Shown in pieces: positions 54,749 through 63,635 of a stretch of DNA of 64,000 bases. A program made the translations under genes and the position numbers. The notes under the pieces were generated by a model that did no database searches, was not told the origin of the DNA, and worked only from the letters and a program-made list of their open reading frames with translations. The number at the start of each line of letters is the position of its first letter. The first letter of the stretch is position 1. The DNA is taken from contig NZ_JTAM01000002.1 of assembly GCF_000812565.1 (NCBI RefSeq), positions 186,001-250,000 of the forward strand. Direction: 5' to 3'. The stretch is from Flammeovirga sp. OC4 (lineage in GTDB: Bacteria > Bacteroidota > Bacteroidia > Cytophagales > Flammeovirgaceae).

Positions 54749-55237
54749 ATGTATCGTTATTTATTAATGGTCGTGTTAGCCATTACATTAAAATCATGTA
54801 TCCGGTTTGTCAATGAACCGACCGAAGATGACTATGAACCAGTTGTGATGTCCCGAACAGATTTTGAGCAAGAGGTGGGAATATCCGACCCTCAACCACT
54901 TGAAAACCCTGGGAAAATCTATGTTTATGGGAAGTTTCTTTTTGTCAATGAAAAGAATAAAGGCTTTCATATTTATGATAATCGCTATCCTAATTCTCCT
55001 CAAAAAGTAAAGTTTTTAAAAGCCGTTGGAGCAACAGACATAGCCATCAAAGGAGAGTACTTTTATGTCAATCAGGCAACTGATTTAATTACTTTTCATT
55101 ACATCGAAAGTCTGAATTCCTACACGTTGACCAAAAGGGTCAGAAATGTATTTCCTCAAAAACAATCTCCAGGAGGATTTAGTAAAAGTGTAGAGGAGAA
55201 TCAAATTATTGTGAATTGGTTAAAAGTAACAGATTAA
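54749..55237 (+). CDS. LVIVD-type lipoprotein, first part
   Basis: 162-residue predicted lipoprotein (signal ending KSC, Cys17). After an acidic region come beta-propeller-like strands (PGKIYVYGKFLFVNEKNKGF, HIYDNRYPNSPQKVKFLKAV), ending VNWLKVTD. It corresponds to the N-terminal part of a longer LVIVD-repeat lipoprotein common in Bacteroidota (from memory), which is split here: the next gene, 4 bases away, supplies the rest. Position beside the LytS/LytTR operon suggests cell-surface sensing, but this is not shown. Confidence 0.7.
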   Translation: MYRYLLMVVLAITLKSCIRFVNEPTEDDYEPVVMSRTDFEQEVGISDPQPLENPGKIYVYGKFLFVNEKNKGFHIYDNRYPNSPQKVKFLKAVGATDIAIKGEYFYVNQATDLITFHYIESLNSYTLTKRVRNVFPQKQSPGGFSKSVEENQIIVNWLKVTD

Positions 55238-55241
55238 GAAA

Positions 55242-56003
55242 ATGAAACGAATTAATATAATCGTACAAATTATTGTATTATCCCTTCTCATGATATCGTG
55301 TGGAGAAAATATGGATGGTAGCAGCGATGCGAATTCTACCGTAGGAGTAGGGCAAGGAGGTTCATTGGCTACATTCGCTATCAAAGGCGATTATCTATAT
55401 ACGGTAGACTATGAACAATTGAAAGTTTTTTCGCTTCAGAACCCTGATAAACCAGTATTGATCAATAATAAATGGGTTGGTTTTGAAATCGAGACGCTTT
55501 TCAGCTATAAAGAGTTCTTATATATTGGATCAAGAAGTGGCATGTTTATTTTCAGTGTTGAAGACCCAGAAAATCCTAGAAACAGATCTTCTGTACAGCA
55601 TTTTACAGCTTGTGACCCTGTAGTTGCCAATGATACTTTGGCATTTGTTACTTTACATTCCAACTCATGGTGCGGTAACAATATTAATCAGCTAGAAGTT
55701 TATGATATTAAAGATGCTGACAATCCAGTGTTGCTGAATACAAGAGGTTTATCTCAACCCAAAGGATTGGGTTTATATGACAACTACCTGATTGTTTGTG
55801 ATGATGAAATTAAAATCTTTGATATTAATTCTTCAGAAAATGGAGGAGTAACTTTTGTAACGTCACTTGATAAAGAAGCTTTTGATGTCATTATCCAAAA
55901 TGATCTATTAATAGCAGTAGGAGAAGATGGCGTGTATCAGTATTCTCTTTCTGCTTCTGATGATACTTTTACAGTAGGATACTTAAGCACCATTGATTTT
56001 TAA
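55242..56003 (+). CDS. LVIVD-repeat lipoprotein, second part
   Basis: 253-residue lipoprotein with its own signal and lipobox (ISCGEN, Cys20). It carries about six LVIVD-type beta-propeller blades (e.g. LATFAIKGDYLYTVDYEQL, IFSVEDPENPRNRSSVQHF, LEVYDIKDADNPVL). Begins 4 bases after the preceding stop, hence cotranscribed and probably a functional partner. Terminator 56033 follows. Propeller proteins of this kind are of unknown function. Confidence 0.75.
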   Translation: MKRINIIVQIIVLSLLMISCGENMDGSSDANSTVGVGQGGSLATFAIKGDYLYTVDYEQLKVFSLQNPDKPVLINNKWVGFEIETLFSYKEFLYIGSRSGMFIFSVEDPENPRNRSSVQHFTACDPVVANDTLAFVTLHSNSWCGNNINQLEVYDIKDADNPVLLNTRGLSQPKGLGLYDNYLIVCDDEIKIFDINSSENGGVTFVTSLDKEAFDVIIQNDLLIAVGEDGVYQYSLSASDDTFTVGYLSTIDF

Positions 56004-56032
56004 AGTATAATAAGAGACATCTAAAACTTATA

Positions 56033-56074
56033 ACAAAGGTCATTAGTATGTAAATGCATATTAATGACCTTTGT
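56033..56074 (+). terminator. Terminator of the LVIVD operon
   Basis: An 18-bp stem (acaaaggtcattagtatg / catattaatgacctttgt, one G-T) with a 6-base loop, followed by a weak T run. It ends the LVIVD gene pair. Confidence 0.75.
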
Positions 56075-56195
56075 GTTTTGAAGAATTACCCGCACACACA
56101 TCATTCATGTCCATTTTATTATTAGACTAATTTTACAGCAAACCAATTATTGCTGATTAATTAGACCATTGGTATCTTAAATAATCAGTTTAGCG

Positions 56196-56423
56196 ATGAA
56201 AAAATTTAAATTCTTCTTTATTAAAGGTGTTGTTTCAAGAAAGGGTGAATTATTTAATGTTGTTTTTGGTACTGACCATGAATTACAAATAAAGGACTTA
56301 TATAATTCTTTATATGATTTACATATTAACATTGATACCGTAAAAGGTATTGATTTTGATGATCTTATTCATTTCAATGATCACGTAATTACCACTGACT
56401 TGGAGTCCTTAAAATATTTTTAA
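56196..56423 (+). CDS. Small protein of unknown function
   Basis: 75 residues, cytoplasmic, slightly acidic in the second half with aromatic-rich ends (MKKFKFFFIKGVVSRKGELF ... ESLKYF). A weak promoter candidate (TTG at 56150, 20 bases, TATCTTAA at 56173) precedes it. The stop is 4 bases from the convergent beta-barrel gene's end. No family recognised. Confidence 0.5.
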   Translation: MKKFKFFFIKGVVSRKGELFNVVFGTDHELQIKDLYNSLYDLHINIDTVKGIDFDDLIHFNDHVITTDLESLKYF

Positions 56424-56427
56424 CTGT

Positions 56428-57597
56428 TTAGAAACTCCATTTTAATCGCCAATTAAGTTGAGATCCTCCTTGTCCGTATTGTGAGTTTTCTTCACCAAAA
56501 AAGAACAAACCAAATACAAGAATTTCAAAATTATCACTCAATGATGTGGTAGCGTTTCCTCCTATATAGTAGGAGCCATCGTTTGTGTTGATGATATTAT
56601 TGATTCCTAGTCTTGTCAATGGAGTAAGTTGGTATTGTAATTCATTAAACAAGGCAAATCGACCTAATGAAAGTGTTTTGGGAGTTAATTGAAAGTTGGG
56701 GTCTATGGGTCCAATTGGGCTTGTAGCTCCTGCACTGTTGAAAATAGTTTCAATGTGTAGATACAGCGAATTTTTGAAAGTATAATCCAATGAAATATCC
56801 ATCACCAAAGAAGGGTCTTCTCCTTTATAATCAGGATAGAAATAGGTGCCTTCTCCTTTAAAACCTGCTCCACCAATTTGTCCTTCCCAACCTAATCCAA
56901 GATTATAATTCTCTCTGACATAACCGGCCAATACTTGAAAATCATATTGCCATAAGTTGGTTTTATATAAGGCTGCAAAATTATAATAATCAAATTGATT
57001 GGAGGGCGAAAAGACAACTTCTATAGAGCTTACAGGACCTAAGTAATTACGAATCAATACAGCATCAGCACCGGGACGTTCTTCATAATCAAAATCAAAA
57101 AACGAATAGGTATTAAAAAGGTCCATTGGATTCCAAACCATAGCCACACCCCAGTTAATTCTTTGTCGACCAATTCTAACTTGCCAATCACCTGAAGAAT
57201 AATCAAAGTAAGCCCTGTCAATCTCAGAGTTTAAAACATAAGAGGTTCCTGTTGCCCAATCATAGGACATGTTGAATGCATATTGGTTTTGATTTCCAAA
57301 CTCATTGGCATAACCCGGAATATTTTTAGGGCTATCACCATAAATAAGTCTGTTTCTTCCCTCCAATGCAAAAGTGATTTTATCAGAAGCGTAGTATTTA
57401 AAATTTAAGCGGTTGTGAAACAAATTGTCAATATACCATTCATCATCAAGGTCTTTGGGAAGGTTTACCGTTTGCATAAATTTGAGGTAACCGCTTGCCA
57501 CAAAGTTTTCTTTGAACTTGCTGCTTTTTTGCTCTTCCTCTTGAGCGAATACAATAATTGGAATTAAAAATAGGAAGGTGAGTAAGCTTTTTTTCAT
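56428..57597 (-). CDS. Outer-membrane beta-barrel protein, DUF1302-like
   Basis: 389 residues with signal peptide (MKKSLLTFLFLIPIIVFAQ). The barrel contains the tell-tale VRIGRQRINWGVAMVWNPMD motif and YEERPGADAV shared with DUF1302-type outer-membrane proteins that accompany lipid-export systems in many Gram-negatives. It lies 116 bases after an ABC exporter operon on the same strand and may be its outer-membrane exit channel. C-terminus LNWRLKWSF ends with Phe, as expected for a barrel. Confidence 0.78.
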   Translation of the reverse strand: MKKSLLTFLFLIPIIVFAQEEEQKSSKFKENFVASGYLKFMQTVNLPKDLDDEWYIDNLFHNRLNFKYYASDKITFALEGRNRLIYGDSPKNIPGYANEFGNQNQYAFNMSYDWATGTSYVLNSEIDRAYFDYSSGDWQVRIGRQRINWGVAMVWNPMDLFNTYSFFDFDYEERPGADAVLIRNYLGPVSSIEVVFSPSNQFDYYNFAALYKTNLWQYDFQVLAGYVRENYNLGLGWEGQIGGAGFKGEGTYFYPDYKGEDPSLVMDISLDYTFKNSLYLHIETIFNSAGATSPIGPIDPNFQLTPKTLSLGRFALFNELQYQLTPLTRLGINNIINTNDGSYYIGGNATTSLSDNFEILVFGLFFFGEENSQYGQGGSQLNWRLKWSF

Positions 57598-57713
57598 TGC
57601 ACTTTAAAAAGGAGTAGAAGAAAAAATAGGAGTAAGCAAGATGAGGAGCGAAGGAAGAAGGGAGATTTAATGTGAAAGATCTCTTCCTTTTTCCCTCATA
57701 CCTGTTCCCTCAC

Positions 57714-58400
57714 TTATATTTTAGTATCAATTATTTTCCCGTCATCAAATTGAATCACACGTTTTGCTCGGTCCATTACACGTTGATCATGTGTGGCAAT
57801 GACAAAAGTGATATTTTCCTTTTCATTTAATTGACGCATGATGTCGAGTAAATCTGAAGTAGATTTAGAATCTAAATTGGCGGTAGGCTCATCGGCAAGA
57901 ATTAGTTTTGGTTTTGACGCTAAAGCTCTTGCTACGGCTACTCTTTGCTGTTGACCACCCGAAAGTTTGGTTGGAAACTGCTTTCCTTTATCACCTATTC
58001 CTACGGCAGCTAAAAGTTCTTTAGAGCGAGCAGCTCTTTCTGCTTTTGGTCTACCTTGTAGTTCCATGATAAACTCCACATTTTCTTCTGCTGTCAAGAC
58101 GGGCATAAGAGAGTAATCTTGAAAAACAAAACCAATATGATCCCTTCTGTAGGTAATCATATCTGCTGAAGAACGGTTGTGTAAATCGGTGCCGTCAATC
58201 AGTATTGTTCCATCAGTGGGCGTATCTAAACCTCCTAGAATATTGAGAAAAGTGGTTTTACCACAACCTGAAGGACCAACTACGGCTGTAAATTCTCCTT
58301 CTTCAATTTTTAAATCAACATGATCCAAAGCCTTTACCGGAATTGTATCAGCATTATATGTTTTGACTAAGTTTTTTATTTCAATCATCTTAGTATTCAT
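57714..58400 (-). CDS. LolD/MacB-type ABC transporter ATPase
   Basis: 228-residue cytoplasmic ATPase. Walker A GPSGCGKTTFLNILGG, Q-loop FQDYSLMP, ABC signature LSGGQQQRVAVARALA, Walker B KLILADEPTANLDSKS and H-loop IATHD are all intact. It is of the LolD/MacB family, which powers FtsX-like permeases that extrude lipoproteins or peptides without crossing the membrane. Starts MNTKMIEIKNL; the Met at residue 5 is an alternative. Encoded 21 bases after the permease gene. Confidence 0.94.
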   Translation of the reverse strand: MNTKMIEIKNLVKTYNADTIPVKALDHVDLKIEEGEFTAVVGPSGCGKTTFLNILGGLDTPTDGTILIDGTDLHNRSSADMITYRRDHIGFVFQDYSLMPVLTAEENVEFIMELQGRPKAERAARSKELLAAVGIGDKGKQFPTKLSGGQQQRVAVARALASKPKLILADEPTANLDSKSTSDLLDIMRQLNEKENITFVIATHDQRVMDRAKRVIQFDDGKIIDTKI

Positions 58401-58421
58401 TTTTAGTTTGAAAAATAGTAC

Positions 58422-59633
58422 TTACCCTTTGTATCGAACTGCTTCAGCCGGCTTTAATCTAATTGCTCTTAAAGCAGGTGGAAGTGCAGAAATAATAGCG
58501 GTAAGAAGTATCATTAAGAATAATGGAATAAAGGATTCAGGCATGATGGGATAGACCACATTATTGAAGCCTGCTAAGCTCATTTCAGCATATTGAATTC
58601 CGTGTTCACCATAATAGGTAATTAATACAATAGAGAGAATTGCTCCTACTATACCCCCAATCATGGAAATGTAAATTGTTTCCAAAACAATCATCAGAAA
58701 CACTTTAGAGCGTTCAAGCCCTACAGCCATTAATACACCCAATTCTCTAGATCTTTCCCAAATTGCCATGGTCATAGAGTTTAAAATCCCAAAACCAAGA
58801 GCAAATAGAATAATCCCTAAAATGATATAACTATTGGTGTTACCAGTTTCAGCCAAAGCACTCAATTCCGGTACAATTTCTCTCCACGTTTGAATATTCA
58901 AAGAGCCATTCGTAATACTTTCTTTTAAGTGATCCCTTAACCCTTCCGGTTTAGAACCACCTTCAATAGAGGTAATGGCTATCTCATGAATAAATATTTG
59001 TCCTGTATTTCTCCAAATGTCTTTGGATTGTGTAAATGCGACAGATTTATCAAAATCAGGTGAGCTTGTAGCAAAAATACCTGCCACTCTATAGGCTGTA
59101 TTAATCATTTCATTATTGGGGCCCATATAGGCAATGACCACCTTTGATCTAATTTTCACCTTTAATTTTTTAGCAAGACTGGAACCAATTACAATTTGAT
59201 TTTTTCGTTTTCCATTAAAGAAATCACCTTCAATTAAAAACGATTCTATTTCAGTTACCCCTCTTTCTTTTTGAGCATCAATTCCAAGTATTTTTATTCC
59301 TTGACTGTCATTTGCAGAAGAAGCCATTCCATTAATTACTATTCTCGGTGAACAACCTTTCGTTAATGAATCCGTTTCAACGGTTTTGACAACTTTTTCA
59401 TAATTGGGAATAGAGTCTCTAAAATTATTATTGATTTCAAACCCTTTTTTATGGATCTGTACGTGTGCCATTTCTGTAATGAGTGATTCCTGAACTTTGG
59501 ACTCCATCATTCCATTGAGTAAAGCCATAGTGAATATTCCTCCCAATAATCCAATGGCAATTGAGGCCATGAGAATACCACTTCTCACTTTGTTTCTCCA
59601 AACATTCCTCCAAGATATTTTTGTGATCATCAT
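58422..59633 (-). CDS. FtsX-like ABC permease (second)
   Basis: 403-residue LolC/E- or MacB-type permease: one N-terminal helix (RNKVRSGILMASIAIGLLGG), a large periplasmic domain, and three C-terminal helices (GIILFALGFGILNSMTMAIW; SKVFLMIVLETIYIS; FLMILLTAIISALPPALRAI). Only 12 bases separate it from the upstream permease gene, so the pair probably forms a heterodimer like LolC-LolE. Confidence 0.92.
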   Translation of the reverse strand: MMITKISWRNVWRNKVRSGILMASIAIGLLGGIFTMALLNGMMESKVQESLITEMAHVQIHKKGFEINNNFRDSIPNYEKVVKTVETDSLTKGCSPRIVINGMASSANDSQGIKILGIDAQKERGVTEIESFLIEGDFFNGKRKNQIVIGSSLAKKLKVKIRSKVVIAYMGPNNEMINTAYRVAGIFATSSPDFDKSVAFTQSKDIWRNTGQIFIHEIAITSIEGGSKPEGLRDHLKESITNGSLNIQTWREIVPELSALAETGNTNSYIILGIILFALGFGILNSMTMAIWERSRELGVLMAVGLERSKVFLMIVLETIYISMIGGIVGAILSIVLITYYGEHGIQYAEMSLAGFNNVVYPIMPESFIPLFLMILLTAIISALPPALRAIRLKPAEAVRYKG

Positions 59634-59645
59634 TGTGTAAAGGAT

Positions 59646-60863
59646 TTAAGAGTGAATAGCTTCAACAGTTTTGATACGAGCAACATGTATGATCGGGTAA
59701 ATAGTACAAACAATCATAATCAAAGCCATCAGCAGTGCTTGTGGCCAAATGATATCGATACTTGCCGTGAATCTAAGAATAGGCTCCATACCCATTTTTG
59801 CCATTGCTTCTCCTTTTGCTCCTTCAATTAGAATAGGGTGATTTTCCATATAGAGTAGGACCGGGAAACCAACTAAGATGGAGGTGACAACGCCAATCAA
59901 ACCAATAAACAATGCTTCTTGTAAAAGCATGCTGTATATCTTTCTTCTCACCATTCCCACCGCTGTCAAGATTCCGAACTCTCTTTCTCGTTCAATAGTC
60001 ATCATCAAAATGGTACTGAAAATGCCAAAAGCAATCACAACGTAAAGGATATAAATCATGATTTTACCACCCTCACGGTCTGTATTAATCAGTGTGACCA
60101 TTTCAGGAGATAATTCTGACCAACTCATCACTTCATAATTATCAAGATCCAATTTTCCTTTGAGTTCAGAGACAGTTTGATCCACCTTTCTGTTATCATG
60201 TACATCTAATATGTAGGCATTGATCATATTGGGAGCTGTAACAAAATATTGTACAGTGGGCAATGCCATGTAGATCACCTGATTGTTCATTTGAGGGTTA
60301 GGGTGCTTTAAGACTCCTTGAATTCGATAAAGTTCTGCGGCACTAGCACCATGATAACCTTGTCCCAACAATGCCAATGTATCATTGACTGTTATTCCTA
60401 AATAATTGGCTAACCCTTCACCGATAATAATATCTTTACTATCAGAAGTGAGGTATTGTCCTTTTGTAACCTTTTGAGAAAGGTGACTTAATTGATCTTC
60501 CCCTTCGGGTTCAGTGCCCACTATCATGACACCTTTAGTCAGAGTATCAGTAGCAGCCATAGCGTAAGTTTCTAACCTGCCAAATGCTCCTTTAATATTT
60601 TTATCGGAGAGAATTTTATTTCTGGTTTCTTGTGAATCGGTCATCAAGTTATTGATCGATTTGTCTTCCCAAAAACCTTTTTGATGTACTTGTGCATATC
60701 CCATATAGAATCGAGCAGCAGTATCAATCATCTGTCCATATGATCCTTCTTGGAGAGAACGCATTAATATGGCTAAGATAACGGCGAAGAATATAGAAGA
60801 AATACTTGTGATAGTTCTCCGTTTATTTCTCCATAAATTTCGCCAAGCTATTTTTGTAATCAT
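59646..60863 (-). CDS. FtsX-like ABC permease (first)
   Basis: 405-residue permease with the same layout as its neighbour: WRNLWRNKRRTITSISSIFF helix, periplasmic domain, and C-terminal helices (MIYILYVVIAFGIFSTILMM, LFIGLIGVVTSILVGFP, LLMALIMIVCTIYPII). Conserved EREREFGILTAVGM loop typical of LolC/E. Encoded 12 bases after the LolA-like gene. Two such permeases with one ATPase make a LolCDE-like pump. Confidence 0.92.
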   Translation of the reverse strand: MITKIAWRNLWRNKRRTITSISSIFFAVILAILMRSLQEGSYGQMIDTAARFYMGYAQVHQKGFWEDKSINNLMTDSQETRNKILSDKNIKGAFGRLETYAMAATDTLTKGVMIVGTEPEGEDQLSHLSQKVTKGQYLTSDSKDIIIGEGLANYLGITVNDTLALLGQGYHGASAAELYRIQGVLKHPNPQMNNQVIYMALPTVQYFVTAPNMINAYILDVHDNRKVDQTVSELKGKLDLDNYEVMSWSELSPEMVTLINTDREGGKIMIYILYVVIAFGIFSTILMMTIEREREFGILTAVGMVRRKIYSMLLQEALFIGLIGVVTSILVGFPVLLYMENHPILIEGAKGEAMAKMGMEPILRFTASIDIIWPQALLMALIMIVCTIYPIIHVARIKTVEAIHS

Positions 60864-60875
60864 GATTTAAGGGGG

Positions 60876-61637
60876 TTATCGAACTCTTTTCATGTTCTGT
60901 TGCGTAAAGAAACTGTCAGCAATTTTCTGATTGAATTTTGCTTCATTGTAAATCATCACCGTTTTCTTCCCTTCTTCATCCGCTGGAACCATTTCCATTC
61001 TTGAGGGTAGTTTTCGTCCTCCAAGATCTTTCACGTCATAACAGTTCAAGGTATTGACCAAATACATATCTTCATCATAGTTTTCCACTTTGATTTGATT
61101 GTAAACTCTATCAGTTGTCACCCAAACGATCACTTTTCCCCAAACAACGGCAGCGTCTTCATGGGGTATCATTTCTATTTTGTAGCATTCATACCCGTTG
61201 ACTTCTTCTTTACCCAATAATTGATGACTGTAATCTTTCACCACGGAAGCCCCTTTCATTAAATCATCATTGGTAAAGTCAGAGCCCATCCAAGATTGAG
61301 ACATCATAGAAGGTGAAATCTTAATGGTTCTTTCAATGCTTGGCGTCCAAGACCACATCTCTTTATACCTTTTCAAAGAGGCAGAACCTTTGTCCTTGGC
61401 AGGTGCAGTTAATAAAACTAGAAAGAAATCATCCGTTCCTTTTGACCAGGATTTCATCTGCATTGTTCTGGTCCAGTCTGGTCGAATGACTTTCATAGTC
61501 ATGTTGATATAGCTACTTTTTCCTCTTTGTTGTTCTTGCATTTTGGCAATAATATCTGAAGCAGATTCTTGTGCCATAAGTGAAGTGGAGAGAAGGATAC
61601 TCCCCAGGAGAAATAATAATGTGTTAATCTTTTTCAT
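60876..61637 (-). CDS. Outer-membrane lipoprotein-sorting (LolA-like) protein
   Basis: 253-residue periplasmic protein with signal peptide (MKKINTLLFLLGSILLSTSL, cleaved after MAQ). The body matches the LolA_like outer-membrane lipoprotein-sorting family: MWSWTPSIERTIKISPSMMS, QSWMGSDFTNDDLMKG and GKVIVWVTTDRVYNQIK. A half-barrel that carries hydrophobic cargo between membranes is the known fold of LolA. Encoded 2 bases after the TetR gene. Together with the permeases it looks like the carrier stage of an export path. Confidence 0.88.
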   Translation of the reverse strand: MKKINTLLFLLGSILLSTSLMAQESASDIIAKMQEQQRGKSSYINMTMKVIRPDWTRTMQMKSWSKGTDDFFLVLLTAPAKDKGSASLKRYKEMWSWTPSIERTIKISPSMMSQSWMGSDFTNDDLMKGASVVKDYSHQLLGKEEVNGYECYKIEMIPHEDAAVVWGKVIVWVTTDRVYNQIKVENYDEDMYLVNTLNCYDVKDLGGRKLPSRMEMVPADEEGKKTVMIYNEAKFNQKIADSFFTQQNMKRVR

Positions 61638-61639
61638 TT

Positions 61640-62230
61640 TTAGATTGCAATTGAATTATATATTTGATTTAAAAGGTCTTCAAGTTCTTGTTTTGGGTTG
61701 TTCAATACACAAGAAATAGTATAAAGGCCATGTCCCTCGGCAGCTGTTAATATTAAAAGGGCTGACGTTTCTGCCGGAATGTCTTTTTTGAGTACACCTC
61801 TTTCTTGGTCATTTTTGATGCATCCTATCAGTTTATCTTTAAAAGCATTGAAATACTTTTTAGGAATGGGTATCAATTCAGGTTCTTTTCTCACATAAAA
61901 AAGCATGGCAATATAAAGTTCAAAGATGTTGTCATTCTTCTGTTTTCCCTCTTCAATGATCTCAGCGGATTTTAATTGAAGAAAAGCTAAAACATCTTTC
62001 AGTGGCATATTTTCAATAGGAGCATTAATTACTTCAGTAGTCATCTTCTCCCAGAATGAGATGACGCATTCTTTTATCAATTCTTTTTTACTTGGGAAAT
62101 AATGATATACCGCTCCTTTTGATAACCCTGAGGCTTTGATGACTTGGTTTAAGGAAACATCATTCATACTGTGTTCTCCAAAAAGTTCTAATGCAACTTC
62201 TATTATTTGTGCTTTACTATCTTTCTCCAT
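61640..62230 (-). CDS. TetR-family transcriptional repressor
   Basis: 196 residues. N-terminal helix-turn-helix with VSLNQVIKASGLSKGAVYHY and FPSKKELI; the C-terminal two thirds are helical and would bind a ligand and dimerise. It is the first gene of the exporter operon and probably represses it by binding the palindrome just upstream (62249-62266). Ligand unknown; the cargo of the exporter is a natural guess. Confidence 0.93.
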   Translation of the reverse strand: MEKDSKAQIIEVALELFGEHSMNDVSLNQVIKASGLSKGAVYHYFPSKKELIKECVISFWEKMTTEVINAPIENMPLKDVLAFLQLKSAEIIEEGKQKNDNIFELYIAMLFYVRKEPELIPIPKKYFNAFKDKLIGCIKNDQERGVLKKDIPAETSALLILTAAEGHGLYTISCVLNNPKQELEDLLNQIYNSIAI

Positions 62231-62248
62231 TTGATTATTTTTCTTTAC

Positions 62249-62266
62249 AAACCAACCGGTCGGTTT
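62249..62266 (-). promoter_or_regulatory. TetR operator palindrome
   Basis: aaaccaaccggtcggttt is an 18-bp palindrome with one mismatched pair, 18 bases upstream of the TetR start. Read on the minus strand, the end of the palindrome overlaps a -7-like TTGGTTTG. This is the common TetR AACCGACCGGT-type operator and suggests autoregulation. Confidence 0.75.
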
Positions 62267-62321
62267 AAAGGTAGTGAAAAAAATTGAAAACCAATAATCA
62301 ACAATAAAAAAGAGTTAAAAA

Positions 62322-62356
62322 TAAAAAAACAGACCTAGCTCAAAAGCTAGGTCTGT
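62322..62356 (-). terminator. Terminator of the 377-residue protein gene
   Basis: Minus-strand stem acagacctagct / agctaggtctgt with 4-base loop followed by seven T; separates this gene from the TetR operon. Confidence 0.88.
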
Positions 62357-62441
62357 TTGTATATTAATAGTTACCATTATCGGTATTTGTTTGTGTCTTT
62401 ATTGCAATAAATTAGTCACATAACAATAGTATGAGAAGTAA

Positions 62442-63575
62442 TTACTTGTGGATAAAAGCAGGAGATTCTTTAAATGTATCTATGTGGAATTTTTTCACCA
62501 CCTTTTTGTCTTTTGTAATAGTAATGTACTTGTTTTCTGAATTTACATTGTATTTGTGATGCTCCATTATTACTAAGGAATCATTTTCATCGACCTCTTC
62601 TACTTTGTAGCCAGTTTTCGTTTTGAACTCTGTTAAAAGTATGTTTTGGTAATAAATTCCCATCCATTTTTTATTGTGGGGTTTTAAAAGGATGTCATGA
62701 TGAACGTGGTAAGTCTTCAATTTAAGTTTATCACTATTCAACATTTGGAAATATTCTTTGTCGATATCAATCATGTACTCACCATCGAAAGCGATATCTT
62801 TTCCAGATTTTTTATCTTTCAAGTGTAGCCATGAATAATAGTTGTTTTCAATCGTGTAACCTTCTTCGATTGATTTAGCTTCTTTTGCAATAGAACTAGG
62901 AAGGTCTGCTTTTAGGCGAATTTCTTCATGATCTTCCACTTTATGGATGTAGTGGTTGCCTAAAAGGAATTGTTCCATTTCAGAAAGATCAGAAGGAACT
63001 TCCTCAACGACAACAACAACCTCTTCTTTTTCTTCCTCTTTTTCAGCAATTTTTTTCTTGCCTTCAACGTCAATTACCTCAAACTCTTGTTTTTCATCAC
63101 CAATAACAACGATGTCTTGAGGACTATAAGCAATAGAATCAACTTTTTTCTCTACAGCGGGGTACTCTGTAGGGGATCCTTTTTCTAGGCTTCCCATTTT
63201 AGCTGTAACATTTTCAACTCTATTATTAAAATAGCGATAATCAATGAATTGAATGTGTCTTAGTCTTACCGAAGAAACTACTTGTTTGTTTTTTCTTACG
63301 GCAACATATCCATAGTCAGAAGGGTTACTTTTAAATGTGACTACCTTATTCTTTCTAGTTATTGGATATTCTTTTTCAACATCATTGATCATTGTAAGTA
63401 GTGAAAGATGGTTGGCATCGTTGATATTGTCAACAAACGCATGATATTCACCATCTTTTTCTGAAATGAGCAAAACTCCATTCCAAGTATTATTATTAGC
63501 GAAAGCACTGAGTAAAAATATTCCTGTCGTGAGTAATAATAATCGAAAAGAGTTTAGCAAGGGCGAAATTCTCAT
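62442..63575 (-). CDS. Secreted protein of unknown function
   Basis: 377 residues with a signal peptide (residues 1-26, ending near SAFA). The middle has a Glu/Val/Lys-rich low-complexity stretch (about 172-195); the C-terminal 150 residues (IAFDGEYMIDIDKEYFQMLN, LLKPHNKKWMGIYYQN) are beta-rich and closely resemble the partial gene at the right edge, so the two are tandem paralogues. A minus-strand -7 box TATTTTTG (63623-63630) precedes it. No family recognised. Confidence 0.7.
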   Translation of the reverse strand: MRISPLLNSFRLLLLTTGIFLLSAFANNNTWNGVLLISEKDGEYHAFVDNINDANHLSLLTMINDVEKEYPITRKNKVVTFKSNPSDYGYVAVRKNKQVVSSVRLRHIQFIDYRYFNNRVENVTAKMGSLEKGSPTEYPAVEKKVDSIAYSPQDIVVIGDEKQEFEVIDVEGKKKIAEKEEEKEEVVVVVEEVPSDLSEMEQFLLGNHYIHKVEDHEEIRLKADLPSSIAKEAKSIEEGYTIENNYYSWLHLKDKKSGKDIAFDGEYMIDIDKEYFQMLNSDKLKLKTYHVHHDILLKPHNKKWMGIYYQNILLTEFKTKTGYKVEEVDENDSLVIMEHHKYNVNSENKYITITKDKKVVKKFHIDTFKESPAFIHK

Positions 63576-63635
63576 AATTTTAGATTAAAGAAATACATTT
63601 ATATTTATTAAAGTAATAGTTGCAAAAATAAGGGA

